Below, one piece after another: positions 8,584 through 17,196 of a DNA stretch of 64,000 bases. Made by a program: the position numbers and the translations under genes. This DNA comes from JADFQT01 sp965216025 (GTDB lineage: Bacteria > Chloroflexota > Dehalococcoidia > Lucifugimonadales > UBA3495). The notes below the pieces were generated by a model. It was not told where the DNA came from, did no database searches, and saw nothing but the letters and a program-made list of their open reading frames with translations. The first letter of the stretch is position 1, and each line of letters opens with the position of its first letter. Location: contig CBDCEX010000014.1 in NCBI GenBank assembly GCA_965216025.1, positions 1-64,000 on the forward strand. The letters run 5' to 3'.

Positions 8584-9671
8584 AGGGACGCGGTGGTGTA
8601 GGAACGGAGGTGGAACTCTGCTTCATCCTCCTGCATCATCAGCACGTGGCCGCCGTTCAAGTTTGCCAATCGGCGCACACCTGGATGCGGCAGTTCCTGA
8701 CGAGCCGTCCCGGCCAGCGGAGATAGTGGTCCGTCCCGCTGGTCGTCCAACGATCGGTCCGGTTCTGTAAGCGACCCCTGCCGGTCGATGTCCTTGCAGG
8801 CGATCTTCGTCAGGGGGTGGTTGAGGTTGGAGATGAGCAGATATTCTTCGCCATCGCTCACATACGAAATTATGTCCAGGGGCCGGTTGTGCGCGCCGAG
8901 CTCGGCAACCGTCTTGCCCATAAGGTGCGTCCCGCCCTTAAGATCGCTCAGGGAGAATTGAACGACGGGCGTACAGGTGTAACTAGCCAGCAGGCTGTTG
9001 TTGTGGTCGTACGGCACGAAAGTCCGAATCGGTGCCGCCGTCTCATACTTGCCGTGGGAGACGTGGAATATCTCCAGCGAGTTCGTCAGAGTGGCCCCTT
9101 TAAACGGGAAGGGGATCCGCCGCAGGGTGGACGAGAACTCCTCGTTAGAAGTTCCTGCTACCAAAAGGAGGCCGTCAACGTAGGACATGTCGGTCACGGT
9201 CACCGTGCGAAGCTGGTCACGAGAAACAATGCGGGGGTCGTCTGCGTCCGCCGCGTCCTCGATTAGCGTCTGCGAGAAGGGCACGTTGTCCAGCGACACC
9301 TCTGTTAGAGTCCCATCCGTCCCGACTTTGATCAGGACCGGGATGGCGGCCTCGCCGCTGCCTCGGGTCACGGCCAGGTAGACGTTCTGAGATGTGGGGT
9401 GAACTGCCATGTCCCGAATGAAGACATCCTCCCGCTGGCAGCCCAAATACGCTGCCAGGGATGTGCCAAGATTTTCGACATTGAACTCATTCTGCTCGTT
9501 CGCCACGTCGGCGTCACCGACATCGATCGCGAAGATCGCCGCCCCCACGTTGTCTCCGACGAACAAGAGTCCATTGGGACCGAAGGCAAGGGGACCCACC
9601 GACTTGAATCCTGGGGTACCAACCTCCAAGCCATATTTGCTCAAACCAACTGCCGTGCCATACTGGGTCAT
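8580..9671 (-). CDS. Propeller-like hypothetical protein
   Basis: 363 residues from the ATG at 9671, preceded by AGGAGG and five bases; an ATG 15 bases further upstream would put the ribosome binding site inside the gene. Repeated segments such as GPLAFGPNGLLFVGDNVGA, DMAVHPTSQNVYLAVTRG and VTDMSYVDGLLLVAGTSN suggest a beta-propeller with WD40/NHL/SMP-30-like blades. There is no signal peptide. The name of the family is not recognised. It is coupled by ATGA overlap to the Ig-like protein gene and separated from the NHL gene by a strong terminator. Confidence 0.7.
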   Translation of the reverse strand: MTQYGTAVGLSKYGLEVGTPGFKSVGPLAFGPNGLLFVGDNVGAAIFAIDVGDADVANEQNEFNVENLGTSLAAYLGCQREDVFIRDMAVHPTSQNVYLAVTRGSGEAAIPVLIKVGTDGTLTEVSLDNVPFSQTLIEDAADADDPRIVSRDQLRTVTVTDMSYVDGLLLVAGTSNEEFSSTLRRIPFPFKGATLTNSLEIFHVSHGKYETAAPIRTFVPYDHNNSLLASYTCTPVVQFSLSDLKGGTHLMGKTVAELGAHNRPLDIISYVSDGEEYLLISNLNHPLTKIACKDIDRQGSLTEPDRSLDDQRDGPLSPLAGTARQELPHPGVRRLANLNGGHVLMMQEDEAEFHLRSYTTASL

Positions 9672-9753
9672 AATCGCCTCCTGCAATTACGCAGATTTTA
9701 CTCCGGGGTAGTCTAGCACCCCGGCTGCCTCCCCGCAATTACATGACTGGCCC

Positions 9754-9794
9754 AAAAGAAACCGGCGCCCACATCCTGGGCGCCGGTTTCTTTT
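9754..9794 (-). terminator. Rho-independent terminator
   Basis: The arms AAAAGAAACCGGCGCCCA (9754-9771) and its exact complement (9777-9794) form an 18-bp stem with a 5-base loop, bounded by A and T runs. It is placed 30 bases after the NHL gene stop and ends the DUF1800-DUF1501-NHL transcript. It is symmetric but no converging gene uses it. Confidence 0.85.
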
Positions 9795-9824
9795 GAGTCG
9801 CGTTGAAGGGGCGAGAAACCAGCC

Positions 9825-10883
9825 CTACAGGTTGAACTGCGGGTCTTTATAATCCGGGACCTTCTCATAAACCTGAAGACGGCCCCGCATGGTGTCGCAG
9901 ATCAACAGCCGGTTGGCCTCTTGATCGAAGGCGCAGGCCACCGGCATGCGGAGGTATTCCTGGACCTCCGGGTGCTTGACCCGGCGCCGGGCTATCGCCA
10001 TGTCTGGATTGGCGTTGATCGACAGCTTGGCCCATTCGGACAACCCCGTCGCATCGCCCCGCAGGCAGGCCACCGGCTTGGTATCGACATCGAATATCAC
10101 GACGCGCTCGTTCATCCAGTCCACCACATAGACATCACCGTCTTGGTCGACGGCCACGCCAGTGGGATGGTTCAGGGAGTTGGGGTTTACCGCCACGTGC
10201 CCTTCCGTGGCGTGGATATAGGGGGTGCTCCCATCGACCGCTACCCCGGTGATTTCGCCGGACCCGAAGGTGAGCAGATGGGTTCCATCCGGGCTGAATT
10301 TCTGGACCCGGTGGTTGTTCCAGTCGGCCACGTAGAGGTCACCCCGGTTGTCTATGGTGATTCCCCAGGGCATGTCCAGCTGGCCCTCTTTGTCGCCCTG
10401 GCTGCCGAAGCCACCCAGGTACTGCCCGTCCTTGCTAAACTTTTGCACCCGGCTGTTCAGGCTGTTCACGATCCATAGGTTGTCCTCGGCGTCAAAGGCC
10501 ATTCCAGAGGGTCCGTTGAGCTGGCCCTCGGCTTCTCCCAACTCCCCCCACGTCCCAACATAATCGCCTTCCTCGCTGAATATGGTAATCCGGTGCAGCC
10601 ATTCGTCAGCGGTATAGACGTTCTGCTCCTGATCCAGCGCCACCGCGGTGAGGTAGACGAACTGCCCCTCCTCGTTTCCGCCGCGACCAAACTCCTTGAT
10701 ATACTGCTGGTCCACGGTCGCTTTGGTGATGCGCGGGTTGCTCCGATTTGCCACGAACAGGACACCTTCTTTGCCCAGGGCCACTCCAATCGGTTGGCTA
10801 AAACCCATGCCTGCCGTGGATCGCCGCCCCACATAGTGACTATACTGCCAGCAGCGCCCGGGGGCTATTGTTATTTGCGCCAT
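9825..10883 (-). CDS. NHL-repeat beta-propeller protein
   Basis: The 352-residue protein is made of NHL repeats with the usual pattern of a hydrophobic strand, D.xGN.YVAD..N.RV and a G.F trailer: FDAEDNLWIVNSLNSRVQKF, then TIDNRGDLYVADWNNHRVQK, then VAVDQDGDVYVVDWMNERVV. About six blades are visible. No signal peptide is seen. AAGGAG lies 8 bases before the ATG. The gene is third in an operon with DUF1800 and DUF1501 genes. NHL propellers commonly bind proteins or ligands, so a scaffold role for that pair is plausible but inferred. Confidence 0.9.
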   Translation of the reverse strand: MAQITIAPGRCWQYSHYVGRRSTAGMGFSQPIGVALGKEGVLFVANRSNPRITKATVDQQYIKEFGRGGNEEGQFVYLTAVALDQEQNVYTADEWLHRITIFSEEGDYVGTWGELGEAEGQLNGPSGMAFDAEDNLWIVNSLNSRVQKFSKDGQYLGGFGSQGDKEGQLDMPWGITIDNRGDLYVADWNNHRVQKFSPDGTHLLTFGSGEITGVAVDGSTPYIHATEGHVAVNPNSLNHPTGVAVDQDGDVYVVDWMNERVVIFDVDTKPVACLRGDATGLSEWAKLSINANPDMAIARRRVKHPEVQEYLRMPVACAFDQEANRLLICDTMRGRLQVYEKVPDYKDPQFNL

Positions 10884-10945
10884 ACTTCGACTCTCCTTGC
10901 TGATTAACTCGGTGCTGATTAACTCGGGTAGGCAACCAAGCTTGC

Positions 10946-12079
10946 TTACTTCTTCAGCCAGTCCAGCTTCTCGAAGTTGCCGTTTACTATCGGGTTGGCG
11001 TCCAGGCCGAACCAGTCTTCCAGCAGGGTGGCGTAGCCGCCGCGGAAGTCGTAGTTCGGCACCAGGTCGCCCTGCTCCAGGTCTTCAGCGGCGGCCGAGG
11101 GCATTTCCCCGTAGAGACCGCCCTTGACCGGGTCGCCGATGGCGAACATTACGCCCGCCGCGCCGTGGTCGGTGCCCGAGCCGTTGTCGTGGACCCGCCG
11201 CCCGAACTCGGAGAACAGGTACATGACCACGTTGTCGCCGGTATCATGCTCCTTCAGGTCCTCGAAGAAGGCGGAGATGCCCTCGGATATGTCCTTCCAC
11301 AGCACCGGGTGGGCGGCCATCTCACCAGCGTGGGTGTCGAAGCTGGCGTGCTGGGTGTAAAAGATGCGGGTCCCCAGGTCCGCCAGGTACACCTGGGCGA
11401 TGTCCTTCAGGTGCATGGCGATGGGCGAGTTGGGATACTCTACGTTGGAACTGTATTTCTCCGGGGCGATTTTGACGATGTCCGCGCCGACCATGGCGTC
11501 GGTGCCGGTGGCGCGCAGGTAGTCATTGACAAAGCCGCCGCCCACGGTGGGGGTGTACATGCGGGAGAACAGGTCCAGCGCCTTGGCCCGCTGGGCCGTA
11601 TCGGTGATGCCGGTCAGCAGGCCATAGGTGCCCAGGTCGGCGATGGCGGCCACCGGAACACCGGGGACGGCCAGAGCGCGGGGCAGGCCATGCCCGAAGT
11701 TGATCGCCGTCAGCACGTTCTCCTTGCTGGGGTCCAGCTCCCGGGCCAAGCGGCCAGCCCAGCCTTCGGTGCCAACCTTGTCCGGCTCGCAGGTGTGCCA
11801 GATGTCCATCGACCGGAAGTGGGACCGGGGTGAGTCGGCATAGCCGGCGCCGTGAATAATGGCCACCCGCCCCTGGTCGTAGAGCTCCTTCAGGGGACCC
11901 ATGCTGGGCGCCATGCCAATCTGGTCATCAATCTTGATGATCTCGTCCTGGGGGTATTTCACCACCGGACGATTGTCGTAGTAGTGGGAGTCGGTGTAAG
12001 GGATGATGGTGTTGAAGTAGTCGTTGCCGCCGGTCAGCTGCAGTACCACCACCACCGGGTCTTTCTTCGTAGAAGTCAT
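10946..12079 (-). CDS. DUF1501 family protein
   Basis: 377 residues with the DUF1501 (sulfatase/alkaline-phosphatase-like) hallmarks: VVVVLQLTGGNDYFNTIIPY at the start, IIHGAGYADSPRSHFRSMD, FDTHAGEMAAHPVLWKDIS, and MYLFSEFGRRVHDNGSGTDH near residue 300, containing the likely metal-binding residues. Most DUF1501 proteins have a Tat signal peptide; this one begins directly at the core, so it appears cytoplasmic. It follows the DUF1800 gene by about 45 bases and precedes the NHL gene by about 60, which indicates one operon. Confidence 0.9.
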   Translation of the reverse strand: MTSTKKDPVVVVLQLTGGNDYFNTIIPYTDSHYYDNRPVVKYPQDEIIKIDDQIGMAPSMGPLKELYDQGRVAIIHGAGYADSPRSHFRSMDIWHTCEPDKVGTEGWAGRLARELDPSKENVLTAINFGHGLPRALAVPGVPVAAIADLGTYGLLTGITDTAQRAKALDLFSRMYTPTVGGGFVNDYLRATGTDAMVGADIVKIAPEKYSSNVEYPNSPIAMHLKDIAQVYLADLGTRIFYTQHASFDTHAGEMAAHPVLWKDISEGISAFFEDLKEHDTGDNVVMYLFSEFGRRVHDNGSGTDHGAAGVMFAIGDPVKGGLYGEMPSAAAEDLEQGDLVPNYDFRGGYATLLEDWFGLDANPIVNGNFEKLDWLKK

Positions 12080-12124
12080 ATCTTCGTCTCCTTTCCAGTT
12101 AATATCTCTAATAGCACGGGTGAT

Positions 12125-13525
12125 TTAGCCGAACTGGTACTCGGTGGTGGCCCCGATCAACGCCATGGTCTCGCCGATGCGCTGGCCCGCCGTCTCTTCG
12201 TTGCTCCAGTCCAGATTCCCGCCGGCATCGAGGTTTTCTTCCAGTTGCTCTCTTGTCTCCTTGCCCAGTTCAACGAAGCCCAGGTGTTCGAGACAGGACT
12301 CCAGGAGTTGCTCCGGAGTGGTGACCCCATCTTCCTTCATGTGCTGAATAATTCGCTTCATGCCCGGCAGGCTGGGGTCGGCCACCCGGTCGGCCACGAA
12401 GTTGACTCGCGCCAAGAGCGAGCCGCTGTTAATCCACTCGGTGCCGGTCTGCCAACCTTCCACACTGGGCGGGTTCAACAGTTGCTGACCCATGTAGCCG
12501 GATTCAGGACCGATTTCCCGAATGTTAGGCTCGGGGAATTGGAAGGTGCCTACCATCTTCAGGGTGCCGGCCACCACCTCGGCCGGGCTCTTGATCTTGG
12601 CAAACCGCGCGTTCTTGAAGAACTCGGACTTGAGCATCATGCGCAGCAGGGGTTTCATCTCGTAGTTCGACTCTTGGAAGGTGGCTATCATCGTGTCCAG
12701 GGCTTCCTCGTCCGGCGCCGGGTCAATAGTCCAGGCGGGTACCTGTACATCGTCGGCCACCAGGAAATTGTATAAGTGGCGGCAGATGAAGCGGGCGGTG
12801 GCGGGTTGCCGCACGATGATGTCAATTATGTCCTCACCATTGAAGTTCCCGGTCTCGCCCAGGAAGGTTTTCTCTCCGTCATCATGGTCCTCGGCCAGGT
12901 AATCAAACCGCCAGGGAAAACGACCGAAGGGCTGCCGCGGCAATTTCGCCTGGATGGTCCAGCCGGTGAAGGCCCGGGAGCATTCTCGAACGTCCACTTC
13001 GGTGTAGTTACTGACGCCCATCGAGAATAGCTCCAGCAGCTCCCGTCCCCAGTTCTCGTTGACCGCGTCCCGGTGGTTCTCGTTGTTGTCCAGCCAGAAA
13101 ATCATGGCCGGGTTTTTGGAAATCTCGGTCAGCAGCTCCTTATAGTTACCCATGCCCAGTCTACGGAGCAAGGTGAGTTGCTCGATCATCTGATCGCAGT
13201 TGTCCACCTTGGCATTAGCGGTGGCGAAAACGTGGTGCCAGAAGAGGGCCATCTTCTCTTCCAAGGGTCTCTGGGTGGTGATCATGTGGTAGACCCAGCT
13301 AAATTGTCCCGGCAACGGGTTGCCGCCGGGCAACAAGACCCCCGGCTGGTACCGTAGCATCATCGCCGTTTTGCCGGCGGGCCGGTCCGAAGGCGGATCT
13401 ATGAGCTCGTCAACTACGGCATCGTAACCCTGAGCCACCAATTGCTCCAGCTCTTCCCGATTCGCTCCGAATCCGACGCGGCGCATCAGGTGTGCCATTA
13501 GCGCCAAGTCTTCCTTATGAGACAT
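12125..13525 (-). CDS. DUF1800 family protein
   Basis: The chosen start is ATG 13525 behind GAGAGGAGG, giving 466 residues; an upstream in-frame extension to 13633 lacks a ribosome binding site. DUF1800 hallmarks: LMRRVGFGANREELEQLVAQ at the N-terminus, then EEKMALFWHHVFATANAKV, NENWGRELLELFSMGVSN, and NPPSVEGWQTGTEWINSGSL near the end. DUF1800 and DUF1501 genes are nearly always neighbours. Their biochemical role is not established; extracellular-polymer or secretion-linked functions have been suggested for relatives. No export signal is seen here. Confidence 0.9.
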   Translation of the reverse strand: MSHKEDLALMAHLMRRVGFGANREELEQLVAQGYDAVVDELIDPPSDRPAGKTAMMLRYQPGVLLPGGNPLPGQFSWVYHMITTQRPLEEKMALFWHHVFATANAKVDNCDQMIEQLTLLRRLGMGNYKELLTEISKNPAMIFWLDNNENHRDAVNENWGRELLELFSMGVSNYTEVDVRECSRAFTGWTIQAKLPRQPFGRFPWRFDYLAEDHDDGEKTFLGETGNFNGEDIIDIIVRQPATARFICRHLYNFLVADDVQVPAWTIDPAPDEEALDTMIATFQESNYEMKPLLRMMLKSEFFKNARFAKIKSPAEVVAGTLKMVGTFQFPEPNIREIGPESGYMGQQLLNPPSVEGWQTGTEWINSGSLLARVNFVADRVADPSLPGMKRIIQHMKEDGVTTPEQLLESCLEHLGFVELGKETREQLEENLDAGGNLDWSNEETAGQRIGETMALIGATTEYQFG

Positions 13526-13597
13526 GCTCGTTCCTCCTCTCAATTTGGTTTGGTCCGTATTGGATTCTGCTTTTTTTGAGCGGCCTGCCCGGCCTGA

Positions 13598-13622
13598 ATT
13601 ACCCGGTTCCAACCTGGGTAAT
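13598..13622. promoter_or_regulatory. 25-bp dyad upstream of the DUF1800 operon
   Basis: ATTACCC.GGTT around a two-base centre, mirrored as AACC.GGGTAAT, gives an almost perfect palindrome about 75 bases before the DUF1800 start. It could be a dimeric repressor operator or a 5'-leader hairpin. No matching regulator gene is adjacent. Confidence 0.35.
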
Positions 13623-14106
13623 CCTATACCCAATTCCAGGTAGCAATCGTTTCCCCCAGGCTATGTCAATCCTCGGATTATACCAGGGTTTCTCCCCTGG
13701 TAGGCTATGTCGAAAGCTTCGCTTGGGTTTGGCGGCGTAGGGCAGCGGCTATTATACCAAGCTGATGACCAGGTTACCTGTGGGGCGGCCCCAGTTGAGA
13801 GCGCGTCGAAGGTCACATTACCCTGGAGGCTTTCATGCCCCATGCCCACGGGAAAGGCTATCGCCTGGCACGGCTCAGTGGCTACTGCTCATAGAGATTT
13901 GCCCTTAACTGCCGACACATGCAATTAGCAGTCTCCCAGCCACTGCAAAAGGATCTGCCACAACCTTCAGATGCGGCCCGCTTCCCCGACCGTCCCAGCG
14001 CTGCCCACGTAGCCATTTAGCTCTGGGTCGGCCAAGGCCCACAACTCTCGCCGCTCCAGCCGCCCATGACGCCGCTTTACTGGAGCATGTAGGGTCCGCT
14101 CCAGGT

Positions 14107-14268
14107 CGGCGGTTGGGGCGCAATCTGAAACACGAGGAAAGCTAGGATTTATGACCTCTTTTTTTAGATAACCTGCGCCAGCACTTGGTACCCCCAAGGG
14201 AGGCCAAGGATTTGCCAAGTTGCCGGAAAGGCCGCCACGGTCCATCCGCAGAAAACCGGTAGCCTTTG
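14107..14268. repeat. Direct repeat, copy A
   Basis: Three blocks match copy B (14550-14676) in order. Bases 14107-14165 are identical over 59 bases, ending in a T7 run. Bases 14187-14210 are identical over 24 bases. Bases 14237-14268 are nearly identical. The spacers between blocks differ in length (21 versus 3 bases after the first block). A weaker match extends left to about 13947 (AAAAGGATCTG). The nature of the unit is unknown. Confidence 0.75.
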
Positions 14269-14549
14269 AGCTATGGCGTTTGCGGGCGCCGCACAGCACC
14301 TGGCCAAGGCCAGGATCGCCCCCAGTGGCGTCGCTTGGCTACTCCGGAAGTCAGGCACCAAATGTTTCTCTCAAAAAGCTTAAACTGGTAATAACTTTAT
14401 ACTATTTTGAGAAAATGAAAAGGCCCTGGGATTATACCGCTACTTCGCGTCCAATTCTGGCTTTCAATTAACGCTTTATCTCGAGATTTGTTAACTGGGT
14501 AAAAGGATCTGGCAACCCGTCAGCCGGGAGGAAATGTAGGGTGCTCCAT

Positions 14550-14676
14550 CGGCGGTTGGGGCGCAATCTGAAACACGAGGAAAGCTAGGATTTATGACCT
14601 CTTTTTTTCCGGGTACCCCCAAGGGAGGCCAAGGAATTGGAAAGGGACGGTCCATCCCAGAAAACCGGTGCCTTTG
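14550..14676. repeat. Direct repeat, copy B
   Basis: Shortened partner of copy A at 14107-14268, with the same three blocks: 14550-14608 (59/59 identical), 14612-14635 (24/24) and 14647-14676. The left extension begins near 14500. It has lost spacer sequence relative to A. It lies about 130 bases before the promoter of the peptide-transport operon. Confidence 0.75.
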
Positions 14677-14803
14677 TTTTGGCACCTGACGGGCCATGCT
14701 CTCTGGACGGCAAAAGCCAGCCTCCGCTGGTCCACTGCTTCCAGTTGTCAACATCATGGACAGAGGAAATATATCCGGGTAATGAATATTTTATATTGAC
14801 GGG

Positions 14804-14833
14804 TTGACACGGCCAGAAATGACCCTATATATT
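14804..14833 (+). promoter_or_regulatory. Sigma-70-like promoter of the peptide ABC operon
   Basis: TTGACA at 14804-14809 is followed by TATATA/TATATT at 826-831 or 828-833 of the same kilobase (spacer 16 or 18). It lies about 290 bases before the binding-protein start, which implies a long 5' leader. It is the best promoter match seen in this intergenic stretch; its use is inferred. Confidence 0.5.
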
Positions 14834-15119
14834 ACAAACCCAACGAAAGGTAGGCACCTTTCCCGACGGAATTTCGGTGCGCCATCGGCAACATGTTTCT
14901 TGCCCCACGAAATCTGTTACACCAAGCTCCTTAAACATGGATAAATGTATCTCTATCCTGGCTATTACGCCCATGGTGGCGCCAAACAACTCACCTGATG
15001 CGAATTTGAAGAAGGGGAGTCCAATAGATCCATTATTAACGTATATTAACGTAACATGAGTTGTTAACAGCGCTCTTGGCCGGAACCCGAGGGGACCCGA
15101 ATAAAAAGGAGGTCTAATC

Positions 15120-16949
15120 ATGATACCCCATAGGTTTAGAAGTCCTAAGGCACTTATCCTCATCCCCATACTGCTGCTCCTGCTGGGGGCCGTCGCTTGC
15201 GGCCCGGCAGAGGAGCCGGCGCCGGCGGATACGCAGGCTAAAGATACCGCCCCTTCAGACACCAAGAAAGACACCATGAAGGATGTTCCGGTGGCCAAGA
15301 CGGAGCCCACCGCCATGCCCTCGGCCGCCACCAAGAAGCTGGAGCGATTGGTGGTCGCCATAGCTCCCATGGGTTGGGACACCAACTTCACCTACCGGGT
15401 GAGCACCACCGGCCTGCTGGACAAAAGGCCGGTACAGGAGCACCTGATCGGCATTAACCGGGTGGACGGCTCCTACGAGCCCCAGTTGGCCGAAAAGTGG
15501 GAGGTGGCCCCCAACGGCAAGGACTGGACTTTTACCCTGAAAAAGGGTGTCATGTGGCACTCCGAACCCGAGAAACCGGAGGGATGGGGTGAGTTCACCG
15601 CCCGGGACGTGCGCCACACGGCGTACATGCATACCGAGCCTCATGCCAATGCCAGTAACGGCTCGGTATGGCGCGGTATCACCGGGGTGACCAAGACGAT
15701 GCAAGGGGAAGAAGACATAGAGGCAATAAATAATGCAATCGATGGGGCGATAGAGATCGTCGACGACTACACGGTGGTGCTCCACTCAGAATCGGTGTTC
15801 CCGGAGCTTTACTACTACCACTCCGTCAACCGGGGCTATCCGATAGTTAGCAAGGCTCGCTGGGACGAGTTGGGCGACGCTGACATCGGGAGGGCGATAG
15901 TAGGAACCGGACCCTTGAAGTTCGTCGAGCGCAAAGAGGCCTCGTATGTCCGTTACGAGGCAGTTCAGGACCACTGGCGGGCGACTCCATCGTACAACGC
16001 GCTGGAGTTCCGCTGGACCGCGGAGGCCGCCACCCGCGTTGCAAACCTGGTGACCGGAAATGCCCACATGGCCGATATCGAGCGCGCTCTCCAGCCGCAA
16101 GCCAAGGACAAGGGTATGCGGGTCATCCCCGCCAAATTCCCGGGCATGAACGTCCACTTCACCTTTTACGGCAATTACCCGACCGTGCCGGAGTTTTACG
16201 ACCCCGATTTACCCTGGAATGACGTAAGGGTAAGGAAGGCGATGCAAAAGGCCGTCGACTCCGAGGGCATCGCTAAAGCCTTGTTACCTGGGACTAAGGT
16301 GGCGTATCCGGACATCTATGGTTTCCATCCGATCCTAGACGAGGAAATGTGGCCCGGGATCATGAACCCCAAGTGGTTGGGAGAGGACTGGCAAGAGGAG
16401 TATGGCTATGACCCGGAGGCGGCCAAGGCGCTGCTGAAGGAGGCGGGCTACGAGAACGGCTTCGAGTTCATTATACACCTGCACACTCTGTCCGGTCTGC
16501 CGGAGATCGTGGAGATCGGGCAGGCCATAGCGGGGGACTTTGAGAAGATAGGGCTGCGACCCAAGCTGGAGGAGATCGATTACCCGGTCTCCCGGGGGAT
16601 GTCGCGGAAACATAAGACGAGCGGTATTTTGCGCCCCAGCCGCAGCTCCCACCGTAGTGTTCACTCCGTTTTGGGATACTCCACCAGGCTTTCGCCTTCC
16701 CACCCCTATACCAGCTTTGCGATGGACGAGATTATCGCAAAGCTAGAGCAGACCGTGGGCCTGGCTGAAAGGACCGCACTCTTGCGGGCGGCCGGGGACG
16801 ATCAGTACTACGGTCACGCCAGGCTTAATATGTTTGGCCTCTTTCCCGAACTGACGGTGAACCCCAATTTCGTTTCCAACTATGATTTCCCGTCGACCAT
16901 GAGCGGCTACTTTACCCACTTGGAGTACGTGGAGACCGTACCGCAGTAA
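15120..16949 (+). CDS. Peptide/dipeptide ABC transporter substrate-binding lipoprotein (SBP family 5)
   Basis: 609 residues. The N-terminal signal ends in a lipobox, LGAVAC, with C27 as the lipidated residue, followed by an A/P/D/K-rich linker (about 28-70). The mature part has family-5 binding-protein features: RPVQEHLIGINRVDGSYEPQ, LAEKWEVAPNGKDWTFTLKK, and VRVRKAMQKAVDSEGIAKAL mid-protein. It captures peptides or similar solutes outside the membrane for the permeases encoded next. AAAAAGGAGG precedes the ATG. A 250-base gap with a dispersed repeat separates it from the permease genes. Confidence 0.9.
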   Translation: MIPHRFRSPKALILIPILLLLLGAVACGPAEEPAPADTQAKDTAPSDTKKDTMKDVPVAKTEPTAMPSAATKKLERLVVAIAPMGWDTNFTYRVSTTGLLDKRPVQEHLIGINRVDGSYEPQLAEKWEVAPNGKDWTFTLKKGVMWHSEPEKPEGWGEFTARDVRHTAYMHTEPHANASNGSVWRGITGVTKTMQGEEDIEAINNAIDGAIEIVDDYTVVLHSESVFPELYYYHSVNRGYPIVSKARWDELGDADIGRAIVGTGPLKFVERKEASYVRYEAVQDHWRATPSYNALEFRWTAEAATRVANLVTGNAHMADIERALQPQAKDKGMRVIPAKFPGMNVHFTFYGNYPTVPEFYDPDLPWNDVRVRKAMQKAVDSEGIAKALLPGTKVAYPDIYGFHPILDEEMWPGIMNPKWLGEDWQEEYGYDPEAAKALLKEAGYENGFEFIIHLHTLSGLPEIVEIGQAIAGDFEKIGLRPKLEEIDYPVSRGMSRKHKTSGILRPSRSSHRSVHSVLGYSTRLSPSHPYTSFAMDEIIAKLEQTVGLAERTALLRAAGDDQYYGHARLNMFGLFPELTVNPNFVSNYDFPSTMSGYFTHLEYVETVPQ

Positions 16950-17043
16950 GTAGGGGAGAGGTGTAGAGGCACGGAATGCTTGTCCCTACACCTGCCACCA
17001 CACTACAGGGTTCTCCTTTATTCGAGAAAGGTGTCCGGTTTCG

Positions 17044-17110
17044 CTCATGGTTCGACAAGCTCACCACGGACGATCCTGGACACGTTCGCCCTGAGCCTGT
17101 CGAAGGGCGA
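17044..17110. repeat. Dispersed palindromic repeat (TTCGACA...TGTCGAA type)
   Basis: TTCGACAAGCTCA (17051-17063) is mirrored by TGAGCCTGTCGAA (17092-17104) around about 28 bases. The left arm with its flank matches, inverted, bases 60332-60355. Repeats of this kind are scattered through many bacterial genomes, usually between genes. Here it sits between the binding-protein and permease genes and could affect the ratio of their expression. Confidence 0.7.
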
Positions 17111-17196
17111 TTACGACGGTCTAAAATCCTTGCACACAGGCTCTTGAGAAATAGGGCCTCGCTAGTAATATCGGTTTTTGCCCGCGAGAGGTAGTC

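Larger units (their letters stand above)
13623..15119. other. Long non-coding stretch between divergent operons
   Basis: About 1.5 kb lies between the DUF1800 operon and the peptide-transport operon. No open frame here has a start signal or convincing protein composition. It holds the duplicated blocks annotated separately and, near its right end, a promoter-like pair. The leader after that promoter (about 14840-15119) has a small hairpin (GAAAGGT...ACCTTTC, near 14843) but matches no riboswitch class I can name. Confidence 0.6.

Noticed and set aside
11165..12775. Long plus-strand ORFs (222 and 307 codons)
   Set aside because: They lie exactly antisense to the DUF1501 and DUF1800 genes, have histidine/valine/glycine-rich shadow composition, and lack ribosome binding sites.
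14840..15119. Riboswitch in the leader of the peptide-transport operon
   Set aside because: Only a small GAAAGGT/ACCTTTC hairpin is seen and no known aptamer core could be matched.
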